Below are positions 44,030-53,417 of a stretch of DNA of 64,000 nt, one piece after another (position 1 is the first letter of the stretch; every line of letters begins with the position of its first letter). The DNA is taken from assembly GCA_045532865.1 (NCBI GenBank), contig JAZSGT010000048.1, forward strand, positions 1 through 64,000, read 5' to 3'. The notes below the pieces were generated by a model. That model did not search any database. It worked only from the letters and a program-made list of their open reading frames with translations, and was not told where the DNA came from. Source of the DNA: RGIG4140 sp045532865 (GTDB lineage Bacteria; Pseudomonadota; Alphaproteobacteria; CAAHEQ01; UBA3637). A program made the position numbers and the translations under genes.

Positions 44030-44136
44030 AATGCCCTCCTTTCGTGTTTGACAGGTGTAGTTTAACATAAAAAAATACTTCTTGCAACTGATATTTTTAT
44101 AATGTTTTGAATAAGTTTTAAAAATATAAAAAAATG

Positions 44137-44165
44137 TTGACGGATATTTTGAAATATGATAAAAT
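44137..44165 (+). promoter_or_regulatory. Promoter of the ankyrin-like gene at 44193
   Basis: TTGACG is followed after 17 bases by TAAAAT, about 20 bases before the Shine-Dalgarno. Confidence 0.65.
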
Positions 44166-44192
44166 ACTTGTCGTTTTTTTATGGAGAAATTA

Positions 44193-45056
44193 ATGAGTGA
44201 AACTGGGTTATACCAAAAACAATTACGTGAAATGTATGATTTGCGAGGGAATGGTGAAGGAGCTGTTCTTTCATATATTAAGCGAAATTTTATTACTTTT
44301 GAAAAGGGTAACACATTAAACAACGAATCAATTATTGCGTTTTTTGCAGATTATGGCTTTGATAAGGTGTTGCGCGAGATGGCATCTCGAGAGATGGATT
44401 TTTATGCTGCAAAGGAAGTTGGTTCTTTAGAAAAGATGGGTAAAACAGTTTTAGATCAATATTTAATGGCAGCCAAATGGTATGATAAAGATTGTTTGGA
44501 TTTGATTTTAAATGTTGGTTCTTATAAGTCCTGTGATATGGCACGTTCTTTTATGAATATTTGCGAAATACAGCAACAAATTGTTCGCACAAATGCTTCT
44601 AAAATTGTTGGATTGAATATGCATGCTGTGGTAGATTCATTTTTAGAAAATGGTTTGGATTTGGATGAAGAAGTTGATGGTGGATTGCCATTTCATTCTT
44701 TGTGTGCGCTTTATTCTGATGCAAAAAAACAAAATGTATCTCCAGTTTATCAAAAAATGTTGGCTGCTTGTGTGCAAAGATGTTTGGACGCTGATGTTGA
44801 TTTAAATGCAGTTGATTCAAATAATAGAACAGCTTTTTCAATAAATGATATGGAAATGAAATCAAAATTTGTGCGTTTTCAAAAGATGAAAGAAGAAAAA
44901 CGTTTGTTAGATTTGTTTATGGTGGTGGATCAATTGATTCAAGGGGGTGTTACCGTGGAGTCGGCAGATCTTCTAAAAACACATATTGTGTCACTCAAAA
45001 AAGATATTGCTCATTATGCAAAAAGAGCCAGATTTGATGACGAAATTCAAAGATAG
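44193..45056 (+). CDS. Diverged ankyrin-like protein
   Basis: The 287-residue protein is helical, with weak ankyrin-like stretches (GLPFHSLCALYSDA, DADVDLNAVDSNNRTAF) in residues about 140-230. The last 60 residues look like a coiled helix. I would not call a domain with certainty. GGAG six bases before the ATG at 44193 decides the start over the ATG at 44181. It has its own promoter. It lacks an export signal. Likely related to the other ankyrin proteins in this window. Confidence 0.7.
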   Translation: MSETGLYQKQLREMYDLRGNGEGAVLSYIKRNFITFEKGNTLNNESIIAFFADYGFDKVLREMASREMDFYAAKEVGSLEKMGKTVLDQYLMAAKWYDKDCLDLILNVGSYKSCDMARSFMNICEIQQQIVRTNASKIVGLNMHAVVDSFLENGLDLDEEVDGGLPFHSLCALYSDAKKQNVSPVYQKMLAACVQRCLDADVDLNAVDSNNRTAFSINDMEMKSKFVRFQKMKEEKRLLDLFMVVDQLIQGGVTVESADLLKTHIVSLKKDIAHYAKRARFDDEIQR

Positions 45057-45158
45057 CTTAAAATCAACAAGATTCGTTTCGTGGCTACTTTTTTTATTAT
45101 ATCAAAAAAACCTGGTCTAAATCAAGAAAAAACAACAAAAGAGGTGAAAATAAAGTAT

Positions 45159-45187
45159 TTGTTTTTACTTCTTTTTTTTGATATAAT
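45159..45187 (+). promoter_or_regulatory. Promoter of the radical SAM-Nudix pair
   Basis: TTGTTT is followed after 17 bases by TATAAT, preceded by TGA as in an extended -10. Confidence 0.65.
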
Positions 45188-45213
45188 GAGCCAAAAGCGA
45201 AAGGAGGGTTGCT

Positions 45214-46170
45214 TTGAAAGAATTTCTTTTTAATCAAATTAAAGAGATGGGGTTTAATTATCTCAGAATCAGTTTAACCAAGGATTGTAATGGAGCGTGT
45301 GCTTTTTGCCACAATGAAGGGCAGAAAAAAGGCATGAGGGGCTCTCGAGCTGTGCCTCTTGTTACAGAGTTATCGCTCAATGATTATGAATATATTGCCG
45401 ATTTTTTCAGACCTTGTTTAAGGTCTGTTTCTTTTACGGGGGGAGAGCCAACTTTGGTACGTAATTTGCCAGAAGTTGTACATATATTTAAATCGCGTGG
45501 TTATCAAACTAAAATGACAACAAATGGCTTTTTGCTGACAAATGAGTTGCAACATCGCTTAAAAGTGGCAGGACTTGATGCCATAAATGTGAGCCTTTCA
45601 ACATTAAATCCTGTCCAGCATGGGGCATTGTTTAATGTTTCAAATCAGTTTTCAGCCGTGATGAAAAATCTTGAAAATTTGTCTCATAATTTTAAAGGGC
45701 AAGCCAAAATTAACTTTATGGCGCTTGAAAATGTGACGGTTCCAGGGCAGTTAATACCCATGTCGGAGTTGAGTGCAAAACTTGGAATTACCATTAGCTT
45801 TTTAACCATTCTTGAAAATGGGGCTGAGTTGTCAGATTTTGTTTTAAATTATCTGCAAGACCATATTGGTCAAGTATGGGAAGAAGAAGTTCCTTCAAAA
45901 TTTGGAACAAAACGAATCTGTTATTTTGAAAATGGAGCTGTTTGGGAATTTGATGATTTTCGAAAAGAAGAATATAAACAAGTTGCCTTTAAAAATAAAA
46001 TATGTCAATCTTGTCCATTGAAAGAAAAGTGTGTTGAAGGTCCTTATGCCTTGCGTGTAGCTGCAAATGGCGATTTACGTCCTTGTTTAGTTCGGTCAGA
46101 TAACATTATTTTATTTCAAGAAAATGGATATGCAAATGATAGAGGAGATCTTTTAAATGCTGTTGTATGA
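45214..46170 (+). CDS. Radical SAM protein, MoaA-like
   Basis: The 318-residue protein starts at a TTG, fixed by AAGGAGG six bases before it. Cys25, Cys29 and Cys32 (DCNGACAFC) bind the radical SAM 4Fe-4S cluster. SFTGGEPTLV is the GGE motif, and TTNGFLL follows. The C-terminus has CQSCPLKEKC and a later CLV, giving Cys for a possible second cluster, as in MoaA (GTP 3',8-cyclase). No other molybdopterin genes are nearby, so another substrate is possible. It overlaps the Nudix gene by 14 bases. Confidence 0.85.
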   Translation: MKEFLFNQIKEMGFNYLRISLTKDCNGACAFCHNEGQKKGMRGSRAVPLVTELSLNDYEYIADFFRPCLRSVSFTGGEPTLVRNLPEVVHIFKSRGYQTKMTTNGFLLTNELQHRLKVAGLDAINVSLSTLNPVQHGALFNVSNQFSAVMKNLENLSHNFKGQAKINFMALENVTVPGQLIPMSELSAKLGITISFLTILENGAELSDFVLNYLQDHIGQVWEEEVPSKFGTKRICYFENGAVWEFDDFRKEEYKQVAFKNKICQSCPLKEKCVEGPYALRVAANGDLRPCLVRSDNIILFQENGYANDRGDLLNAVV

Positions 46171-46597
46171 GCGTGGAATTGAGGTAATTGTTGGTGCTTA
46201 TATCATTAATGAAAAAAATGAGGTGCTTTTATTTCAGTCTCCAAAATGGGATGACGAATGGACTATTTGTGGTGGGCATATTAATGTGGGCGAAACAATT
46301 GAAAATGCAACACAAAGAGAGTTGAAGGAAGAAACAGGATTAGACATTCAGTTAATTGATACATTAGCCGTTGGAAACTTTTTTGCCCATCCTCCTAAAT
46401 TTAAACGGCATGCTCATTTTATTTTTATAGACTCAGTTGCAAAGATTATAGGGGGGCAAATGATGCTTGACCAACGCGAAATTACAAATGCGCATTGGTT
46501 TACAATTGATGAAGCACTAATGCTTGAAAAAATATCTCCTTCATGCAAAAAAGGACTTCAAAAATTAAAAAGTTGGGTTGAAAAGCAAAACAGATAA
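46157..46597 (+). CDS. Nudix hydrolase
   Basis: The 146-residue protein has a textbook Nudix box, GGHINVGETIENATQRELKEETGLD, binding Mg2+ with the REUxEE Glu residues. VIVGAYIINEKNEVLL opens the fold. It hydrolyses a nucleoside diphosphate-linked substrate that cannot be named. The 14-base overlap with the radical SAM gene suggests they act on the same pathway. It ends 3 bases from the convergent membrane protein gene. Confidence 0.9.
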   Translation: MLLYERGIEVIVGAYIINEKNEVLLFQSPKWDDEWTICGGHINVGETIENATQRELKEETGLDIQLIDTLAVGNFFAHPPKFKRHAHFIFIDSVAKIIGGQMMLDQREITNAHWFTIDEALMLEKISPSCKKGLQKLKSWVEKQNR

Positions 46598-46600
46598 AAC

Positions 46601-47020
46601 TTATCTTGTGTTTTGCACTTGTTGAAAGGATGTAAGATTTGCCTTTTGAACAGTTTGAGGTTTATGGTTTGATTTGCTTTTGTGATGACACTTGACTAAC
46701 CCAAATACACAAAGTGTGGCTAAAATGAACACTGGTGTTGCCATGAGGATATTGGTATGAATGGGATTTGCAAGTTTGTTAAATTCTTTTTTTGTGTATT
46801 TTTTTAACAAGGAAAAATATTCCATCCGTTTTGTGTTGGAAATGTTTTTTGTGTCTACATGAACGTGTTTGGGAGTGTTTTTAAACTGTACGCCATATGT
46901 TTCAATTTCATTCCCATATTCAAATGGGATGTTACATTTCTTTGCAGCCAATTCTTTTGCGCGTGAAGTGGCAATAATCTCAATAGTTGTAGAATAATAT
47001 CTGTCTTTTGAATAAGTCAT
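46601..47020 (-). CDS. Small single-pass membrane protein
   Basis: The 139-residue protein has a soluble N-terminal half (YYSTTIEIIATSRAKELAAKKC). One membrane helix lies near residues 92-110 (ILMATPVFILATLCVFGLV), and the tail is basic and polar. AAAGGA before the ATG at 47020 is preferred over the ATG six bases upstream. I do not recognise it. Genes on either side are unrelated. Confidence 0.6.
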   Translation of the reverse strand: MTYSKDRYYSTTIEIIATSRAKELAAKKCNIPFEYGNEIETYGVQFKNTPKHVHVDTKNISNTKRMEYFSLLKKYTKKEFNKLANPIHTNILMATPVFILATLCVFGLVKCHHKSKSNHKPQTVQKANLTSFQQVQNTR

Positions 47021-47143
47021 GTGCATCCTTTAAAAAAATTGTAGGAGGCGCATTATATCATAAATTTTCACTAATTAAAAGTTTTTTTCAAAATGTATAT
47101 AATTAAAAAAGAATAAGAAATTCAATTTTATTACATGTTTGAA

Positions 47144-47638
47144 TTAGATTTTTTTAATTCCACGAGGAATTTCTCCAAATTTGTTTGCCGTTTTGTTGCT
47201 TGGGAGAAAAACCAAAATACATGGGACAATTGGTATTAAAATCCACCAAGCCGAAAATCCAACATCATGCATACGTCTAATTGTGAGGCAAATAGCAGGG
47301 GGAATAAAAATGAGGTTAATTATTTTTATTGCTATAAAAAGAAAAAACAATAGAGGTATGAAGCAAGAAAGTAAGAATAATCCAAGTAAAAAGGTAATGT
47401 AACCCAATATGAACCCAAAGAATTCTTTTCTTCTTGCTCGACCTTCAATTTTAAAATATTTTTCAGTCATACAATATAAAAAATAACTTAAAAGAGGGAG
47501 GTTTCTTGTGTCGTCGTTTAAGGGTTTTTCAACAGTGAAGTGTTTGGGGCCAACAGATAGTGCTTGGTATTCTTTTTCAGAAATGATACCCTTTTGTTTT
47601 AATTCATATAATTGTTGTAGGTTCAGCTGATTATCCAT
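47144..47638 (-). CDS. SHOCT-DUF805 membrane protein
   Basis: The 164-residue protein has an N-terminal SHOCT-like motif (LQQLYELKQKGIISEKEYQAL). The DUF805 core EGRARRKEFFGF follows, then several membrane helices and CLTIRRMHDVGFSAWW. It is an inner-membrane protein of unknown function. It follows its own paralogue by 3 bases, so the pair is an operon made by tandem duplication. Confidence 0.88.
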   Translation of the reverse strand: MDNQLNLQQLYELKQKGIISEKEYQALSVGPKHFTVEKPLNDDTRNLPLLSYFLYCMTEKYFKIEGRARRKEFFGFILGYITFLLGLFLLSCFIPLLFFLFIAIKIINLIFIPPAICLTIRRMHDVGFSAWWILIPIVPCILVFLPSNKTANKFGEIPRGIKKI

Positions 47639-47641
47639 TTT

Positions 47642-48154
47642 TTAACTTTCATTCATCAAATTTTTATTTGCTTTTAAAATGCCTTGAGGTACATCTCCAT
47701 AGGTGTTTGCTGTTTTATTGCTTTTGATGCAAAACAAAATGAGAGGAAAGATAGGCATTAATACCCATAATCCTGAAAAGTTAATGTCATGCAATCTTCT
47801 AATCGAAACACAAATAGAGGGGAGGAAAAGGTATAAATAAAGTAGATAATTAATAATTTGATAGATTATAACAGAGTCTAGCAAAATGAAAAGAACAGCG
47901 TATAATGTTAACTTTAACAAGATATAAGTTGTAAAAAAACCAAAAAACTCTTTTCGTCTAGCCCGTCCTTCAAAAACCGAATATTTATCCGTAATGCAGT
48001 GTAAAAAATACACAAAAAAAGGTAATTCCTCTGTTTGAATGGGTTTAATATCAGATAATCCAGAATTTGTTATTAATGCTTGGTATTCTTTTTCAGAGAT
48101 AATCCCTTTTTGTTTTAATTCATATAATTGTTGTATATCTGTATTTTTTTTCAT
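47642..48154 (-). CDS. SHOCT-DUF805 membrane protein, tandem paralogue
   Basis: From the ATG at 48154 the protein has 170 residues. It keeps the SHOCT motif IQQLYELKQKGIISEKEYQAL, the DUF805 core EGRARRKEFFGF and CVSIRRLHDINFSGLW. It is a close paralogue of the gene downstream. AAAGGA seven bases before 48154 is preferred over a start at 48178. The hydrophobic helices have diverged more than the soluble motifs. Confidence 0.87.
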   Translation of the reverse strand: MKKNTDIQQLYELKQKGIISEKEYQALITNSGLSDIKPIQTEELPFFVYFLHCITDKYSVFEGRARRKEFFGFFTTYILLKLTLYAVLFILLDSVIIYQIINYLLYLYLFLPSICVSIRRLHDINFSGLWVLMPIFPLILFCIKSNKTANTYGDVPQGILKANKNLMNES

Positions 48155-48272
48155 TCTTGTATCCTTTTGTGTTAACATATTAAATTTTATTTAAAATAGC
48201 AATAAAAATAATTCTATGTTTTTTATAAAAAAGTTTTAATATATTGATTTTTCGATAAATTAAAGAGTATGT

Positions 48273-48301
48273 TTGCTATAATTTTGTTTTTATGATATAA
48301 T
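48273..48301 (+). promoter_or_regulatory. Promoter of the 539-residue protein gene
   Basis: TTGCTA is followed after 17 bases by TATAAT, preceded by TGA as an extended -10; a second TATAAT lies at 48277-48282. Confidence 0.6.
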
Positions 48302-48335
48302 ATTTTTTAGATTATTTTTATCTTTAGGAGGAAAT

Positions 48336-49955
48336 ATGGGATATTTGGTTGATCTAGCAAAAAAGTATGGTATAAAGCCAAACCCATCTATGACGCCTAA
48401 AGAAGCGCGTGCTGTGATAGAGCAGTTGAAAGAAATTTTAAAACAAGGGCAAACAGCTTATACAAAAAAGAAAATGGATGATCAAAATCAATTTTCTGAA
48501 ATTTTGTATGCAAGGCAAAAGTGTGTGGAACGATTTTTTGATAGAGAGCTTTATGAAAAACATATTTCATTGTTTAATGAGGAAAGAAAAGGGATTATTA
48601 CATCAACACAGTTTTCAGAGCTAAAAGAAAAAGGTTTTGATAGAAGTGGGTCCTTTGTTTTTCAAATTGCTGAAAATGCTCCTCCTGCATGTGAGAGATT
48701 TGTTTGTGATATTGATATTACGTCAAGTGAGTTTCCAAATGTTCTTGAAAATTTGAGACGCTTTATTTTAAAACATAATGCCTCTTTTAAAGTTCCATAT
48801 TTAAGATCAGCTAATCGTTCAGATGCATTAAATTGTTATATGCCAAAAGAAATTACAAAAGAATTGGCACAAGAATTTTATCAAATTGTTAAACCTTGTT
48901 TAAAAGATATTTTTGATGATAAATTAGATGGTATTCCCCTTTATTTTAAGGGTGAAAAAATTAAAGGTATTCGAATTGGACCAGAACACTATATTAAAGA
49001 TAAAGCAAAACGCGCTCAAATTGAAAAAGAATTATTTGAAAAATTAGATTTAGCAAGGCGCCAACTTCCAGCAACATTTACGGGTGCTCTCGTTTTTTTA
49101 ATGGGGGCTGGAGCAAATGCAAAATCAACAAGTTCTTTGGGTGAAAAATGTTCACAAATTGAAGTGTATGATTTTGTTTATTATATGGCTGGTATGGAAG
49201 GAAAATCTCCCATTAAATTATTAGATTCAAATTTTTTAACCACATATCAAAAACATATTGATATAGCCCCTCAAACTGAAAGGGAAAAAGAAGGTGTTCC
49301 CCCATTAACAGTGCAAAAACCTGTTTTGCCTCAAGACAAAATGGCAGTTTTATCACTTGCAAAAAAAGCTGCAGCATATTTTGTTGTTAAAAACGGTGTT
49401 TTGCAATTTAAAGATGATTTATCGCAAAGTGAACTTGCGAACAGACCCCGTATGAATGTGTATGAAACGCTTGGTATTAAGGCGAGACCTTTAAAGCGCC
49501 CTTCGGGAGAAACATATGCATATGTGCCAACAGGTGAACAAGATCGCTCTAAGTGGAATGATTTTTTAAATTTAGTTCGAAAAGAAAATTATAATAACGC
49601 TGAACCTAAAAAATTAGAAACAATAGATGTAAATAAGGTTATTTTGTCTGCCTCAGCTGATTTTAAAGCTGTTGGAGAAAATTTATATTTTCGAAATATG
49701 CAAAACAAACAACATAATGCTGGGGTAAATGCTTATTTGATTGAGGGAGAACAATATAATTCGTTGCCAGATTTTTTAAGAAAAAGATATCATATTTTTA
49801 CAGCTCCTATTGTTGAAAAAGGAAAAGTTGTTGGGTTTAAAGCTGTTGGGCAAAAGGCTAAACAAGCGTTGTCTTTGTTGCTTCAACAATTAAAACAACC
49901 TGAAAAATATGATAAAATACGTTTGACAAACGCCTCTTTTAAAGAAACAAGATAA
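48336..49955 (+). CDS. Large unknown protein with possible OspF/HopA1-like phosphothreonine lyase core
   Basis: The 539-residue protein matches no family I can name with confidence. Residues 121-220 hold CDIDITSSEFPNVLENLRRF, then FKVPYLRSANRSDALNCYMP, then GIPLYFKGEKIKGIRIGPEH. This order of strands and Lys/Arg motifs resembles the phosphothreonine lyase fold of OspF, the HopA1 effectors and lanthipeptide lyase domains. The remaining 320 residues are mixed and include GALVFLMGAGANAKSTS. There is no signal peptide. TTAGGAGG precedes the ATG. It is monocistronic, between a strong promoter and terminator. An effector role would be inference only. Confidence 0.5.
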   Translation: MGYLVDLAKKYGIKPNPSMTPKEARAVIEQLKEILKQGQTAYTKKKMDDQNQFSEILYARQKCVERFFDRELYEKHISLFNEERKGIITSTQFSELKEKGFDRSGSFVFQIAENAPPACERFVCDIDITSSEFPNVLENLRRFILKHNASFKVPYLRSANRSDALNCYMPKEITKELAQEFYQIVKPCLKDIFDDKLDGIPLYFKGEKIKGIRIGPEHYIKDKAKRAQIEKELFEKLDLARRQLPATFTGALVFLMGAGANAKSTSSLGEKCSQIEVYDFVYYMAGMEGKSPIKLLDSNFLTTYQKHIDIAPQTEREKEGVPPLTVQKPVLPQDKMAVLSLAKKAAAYFVVKNGVLQFKDDLSQSELANRPRMNVYETLGIKARPLKRPSGETYAYVPTGEQDRSKWNDFLNLVRKENYNNAEPKKLETIDVNKVILSASADFKAVGENLYFRNMQNKQHNAGVNAYLIEGEQYNSLPDFLRKRYHIFTAPIVEKGKVVGFKAVGQKAKQALSLLLQQLKQPEKYDKIRLTNASFKETR

Positions 49956-49997
49956 GAAACATGTTTTTTGTTGTACCAAGTAAAGGTAGAGTTAAAA

Positions 49998-50033
49998 TAA
50001 CCCCTCTTTTGTGAACAGAGGGGCATTTTTTTT
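49998..50033 (+). terminator. Rho-independent terminator
   Basis: CCCCTCT pairs with AGAGGGG around a 9-base loop, followed by a T-run of ten. It ends the 539-residue protein gene. Confidence 0.88.
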
Positions 50034-50047
50034 TTGAAGGGTGAATT

Positions 50048-50926
50048 TTAATTGTTAATCCATTTTTCAATATATGTTTTAGATATGTTTAAATTGCCTT
50101 GACCAACGGCTATGTTTATATCTGTTTTTTTTATACCATGGTAATCAGAACCACCACTGATGAATAGGTTATGTTCATTGGCGTAACATTCTAAAATTTT
50201 CATTTCAGTTTCGTTGACAGAAGGGTGAAAACATTCAATCCCGTCAAGTTCTTTTTCACTGCGAAGCAAGTCAATGAATTGGATGGTATTTTCAAAGCGA
50301 TATTCAAATGGATGTGCTAAAAAAGCAAGGCCACCAGCTTGATGAATGGTATCAATCACATCTTTATATTGAGGTTGCGGCATATCATTCAAAATGACGC
50401 AATAATCACTTTCAGGGTTTAGAAGGCCCTTTCGAATAAATGTGCCTAAAGAATGAGCAAGTTCTCCTAAAATAGGGAGATTTTCTTTATAGTTGATGAG
50501 TTCTTGATAGATATAAATGGAGATATAATCTGTTAAAGGAATGTCTTTTTTGATGTTGTTTTCATCAAAAATAAGACCTTTTTTTCTGCAAGCATCAAAC
50601 AGTTTTTCTTTTACCATTGTTTGCTGTTTTTGTAATTTTTCTTTACAAAAGAATTTGTTATTCCAATTTTCAATAACTTGTGAATCCTTAATGTTATAGG
50701 CTAAAATTTCAATTTTTTTATTTTGCCAAATGGCATCCATTTCAAGCCCTTTGATGATTTTTCCACTGAAAAAACCTCCCAATAAGGCAGGGTCATCATA
50801 TTGTTTAATATTATTATGATCTGTAATTGAAATATATTCTAATTTGTTTTTTTCGCAAATTTTCAAAAGTTCTTCAATCGTTTTATCCCCATCGGAATAA
50901 AGCGTGTGCATGTGCATATCGATCAT
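50048..50926 (-). CDS. PHP domain metal-dependent phosphoesterase
   Basis: The 292-residue protein has the four PHP motifs: MHMHTLYSDGD, SITDHNN, FLAHPFEYR and SGGSDYHG, all metal ligands. PHP phosphoesterases cleave nucleoside or sugar phosphates; TrpH/YciV-type members are 5'-3' exonucleases of this size. Substrate unproven. It stands alone, convergent with the gene at 48336. Confidence 0.88.
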   Translation of the reverse strand: MIDMHMHTLYSDGDKTIEELLKICEKNKLEYISITDHNNIKQYDDPALLGGFFSGKIIKGLEMDAIWQNKKIEILAYNIKDSQVIENWNNKFFCKEKLQKQQTMVKEKLFDACRKKGLIFDENNIKKDIPLTDYISIYIYQELINYKENLPILGELAHSLGTFIRKGLLNPESDYCVILNDMPQPQYKDVIDTIHQAGGLAFLAHPFEYRFENTIQFIDLLRSEKELDGIECFHPSVNETEMKILECYANEHNLFISGGSDYHGIKKTDINIAVGQGNLNISKTYIEKWINN

Positions 50927-51068
50927 GGTGTTTGTCTCCTTAAACTTTTTTTGACCATAACATTTTTTACGAATAAATGCAAGAAGGATAGAATCTTTTT
51001 AGAATGAAGGGATTGAAATTTTTTATAAATTATGATAAGTTTAAAAAAATCAGTTGGTTGTGATAAAG

Positions 51069-52238
51069 ATGATACGCAGAAATTTATTGTTATTTAAGTT
51101 GGATAATTTTTTGGGAGGGTTGTGGCCATTGTCAGCCTTATCCATTGTTTATTTTGAACAAATAACAGCGTCTTATGCATTGGCAATGGCTGTGTTTTCC
51201 CTCTCATCTCTTGTGACAACGTTTATGGAAATTCCAGTTGGTATTTTTTCTGATAAAGTAGGGCGCAGAAAAACACTTATATGCTCTCCGATTTTGGTTT
51301 TTTTGACTTTTTTGTTTTGGGCACTTGCTGGTCAATTTTCTTGCATAGAGTTTTTGTTTTTAGGTTCTTTTTTTTGGGGAACAAGTGCTGCTATTGCTTC
51401 TGGAACAGCTGACGCACTTGTTTATGAAACGATGGAAGAACTTAAAAAACAAGGTGATTTTAATGTTCAATATGCCAAAAATGGGGGGTGGAATCAAGTT
51501 GGGTTGGCTTTAAGCGCTATCTCAGCTGGGGTGGTTACGTATTTTTTCTCTTTACAAGTATTGGCATGGGTTTCAATTTTACCCTCTTTGATACACATTA
51601 TCGTTATTTATTTTTTTGTTGAGCCTAAACGAAACAGAGTTGATCAACGTGTAACTTCTTTTAAACATTTTTTAATTTCATTTAGGCGATTGAAAAGAAA
51701 TAAACGGTTGCGTTTTTTTGCTATCATTAATTTGATTGATAATGCATTTGGAATGGCTTCATTTCGCTTTGAAAGTGCTTATTATCAACTCTTTATTTCT
51801 GACTGGTTAATAAATATGGCCAGATTTTTAAAACAACTTTCTGGTATTATTGGTTTTTTTGTGGTGCCATATATTCGCAAAATTGGGATGATAAAGTTGT
51901 TTTTTTCTTCTATGTTTGGAAACGTGTTTGTGCGTGTATTAGGGGTTTCTTTAAGCAATGTTTTAACGCCGTTTATTATGTCAATGGTTAATCTTTTTTA
52001 TGGGATGGGTAGAACAGCTAACGCTGATATTATGCAAAAAGAATTTTCACCACACCAACGGGCAACAATGCAGTCGATTATCTCATTTTTATCGGGAATT
52101 TTGCTTGCAATTGTGATGGTTGTTTTTGGTTTTATTGGGGATATGTATGGCCCTACAATTGCCATTATATTAGCAATTGCTGTTAAAGGGTTAACAATGA
52201 TTATTTCGCTTTGCCTTATCAAAAAAGTTTATAAATAA
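51069..52238 (+). CDS. MFS transporter
   Basis: The 389-residue protein has about twelve membrane segments. The loop 2-3 motif (PVGIFSDKVGRRKTLI) is the MFS signature GxxxDxxGRRxxL. It resembles bacterial drug or small-molecule exporters. The frame opens at a TTG at 51054, but the ATG at 51069 is preferred, with a weak Shine-Dalgarno. Substrate unknown. Confidence 0.88.
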   Translation: MIRRNLLLFKLDNFLGGLWPLSALSIVYFEQITASYALAMAVFSLSSLVTTFMEIPVGIFSDKVGRRKTLICSPILVFLTFLFWALAGQFSCIEFLFLGSFFWGTSAAIASGTADALVYETMEELKKQGDFNVQYAKNGGWNQVGLALSAISAGVVTYFFSLQVLAWVSILPSLIHIIVIYFFVEPKRNRVDQRVTSFKHFLISFRRLKRNKRLRFFAIINLIDNAFGMASFRFESAYYQLFISDWLINMARFLKQLSGIIGFFVVPYIRKIGMIKLFFSSMFGNVFVRVLGVSLSNVLTPFIMSMVNLFYGMGRTANADIMQKEFSPHQRATMQSIISFLSGILLAIVMVVFGFIGDMYGPTIAIILAIAVKGLTMIISLCLIKKVYK

Positions 52239-52257
52239 ACTTAAAAAAGAGCCGTTT

Positions 52258-53220
52258 TTATGCTTTCTTTTTAAATAAATGAACTTGTGTTTTAAAGTAA
52301 GCAATGGTTTTATCAAGCCCTTCATCTAGCATGATTTTCGGTTCCCAATTCAACTTTGTTTTGGCAAGAGTGATATCTGGTCTTCTTTGTGCTGGATCAT
52401 CTGAGGGTAAATCTTTATAAACAACTTTTGCCTGTCCATTGATTTTGGATACAACTTTTTCAGCTAATTCTTTTATGGTAAATTCGACAGGATTTCCAAT
52501 GTTGATAGGACCTGTAAAATCTTTTTCAGAATTCATCATTTTTATAAGAACATCAATTAAATCATCAACATAACAAAATGAACGTGTTTGTTCTCCGGTA
52601 CCATAAATGGTAATATCTTGTCCACTTAAGGCTTGACAGATAAAGTTTGAAACAACACGGCCATCATTTGGGTCCATATTGGGACCATATGTGTTAAAAA
52701 TACGAACAACTTTGATATCAACTCCTTCATGGCGATGGTAATCAAAAAAAAGGCTTTCAGCACAGCGTTTTCCTTCATCATAACAGGCTCTAATTCCAAT
52801 AGGGTTAACATTGCCACGATAAGATTCTGTTTGGGGATGAACAAGTGGATCGCCATAGACTTCAGATGTGGATGTTTGCAAAATTCTAGCATTATGTTCT
52901 TTTGCCAATTCTAACATGTTGATGGCACCTAAAACGCATGTTTTTGTTGTTTTGATAGAATAAGATCCTTGATAGGCAGGGGGAGAAGCAGGACAAGCCA
53001 TGTTATAAATTTGATCAATTTTTTCACGAATTGTTAAAGAATTGCAAATATCATGTTCAATAAAATGAAAATGAGGATGGTTGATAATACTTTGAACGTT
53101 GCTTAATCTACCTGTGTAATTGTTATCAACAGCAATTACTTTATTGCCTTCTTGGATAAGGCGAATACATAGGTTTGATCCTAAAAAGCCAGTTCCACCA
53201 GTAACCAAAATTGTTTTCAT
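52258..53220 (-). CDS. UDP-glucuronate decarboxylase (UDP-xylose synthase)
   Basis: The 320-residue SDR protein has TGGTGFLGSNLC, YNMACPASPPAYQ, TSTSEVYGDPLVHPQTE, GIRACYDEGKRCAE and RIFNTYGPNM. The CPASP and STSEVYGDPxxHPQ motifs are diagnostic of UDP-xylose synthase, with catalytic Thr/Ser, Tyr (ACYDEGKR) and Lys. It makes UDP-xylose from UDP-glucuronate for surface glycans. It is monocistronic and away from the main glycan locus; the UDP-glucose dehydrogenase gene is not in this window. Confidence 0.92.
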   Translation of the reverse strand: MKTILVTGGTGFLGSNLCIRLIQEGNKVIAVDNNYTGRLSNVQSIINHPHFHFIEHDICNSLTIREKIDQIYNMACPASPPAYQGSYSIKTTKTCVLGAINMLELAKEHNARILQTSTSEVYGDPLVHPQTESYRGNVNPIGIRACYDEGKRCAESLFFDYHRHEGVDIKVVRIFNTYGPNMDPNDGRVVSNFICQALSGQDITIYGTGEQTRSFCYVDDLIDVLIKMMNSEKDFTGPINIGNPVEFTIKELAEKVVSKINGQAKVVYKDLPSDDPAQRRPDITLAKTKLNWEPKIMLDEGLDKTIAYFKTQVHLFKKKA

Positions 53221-53360
53221 GTACTACCTCTTATAAAAGACTGATTGTTTATTTTTAAGTAAACAGTATCACATACTCTAAGCATATGCAAGGAAAGAGA
53301 GTTGTTGTTTTAAAGAAATAAGAATACTTCCTTATGATAGGGATGATGAAAGGCTTTTGC

Positions 53361-53389
53361 TTGACAGAAAGATTTTTTTTCTTTAATAC
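53361..53389 (+). promoter_or_regulatory. Promoter of the outer-membrane barrel gene
   Basis: TTGACA is followed after 17 bases by TAATAC, just upstream of the Shine-Dalgarno. It rules out a start at 53334. Confidence 0.7.
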
Positions 53390-53417
53390 AATTATATGTA
53401 TTCTTTTAGGAGGTATT

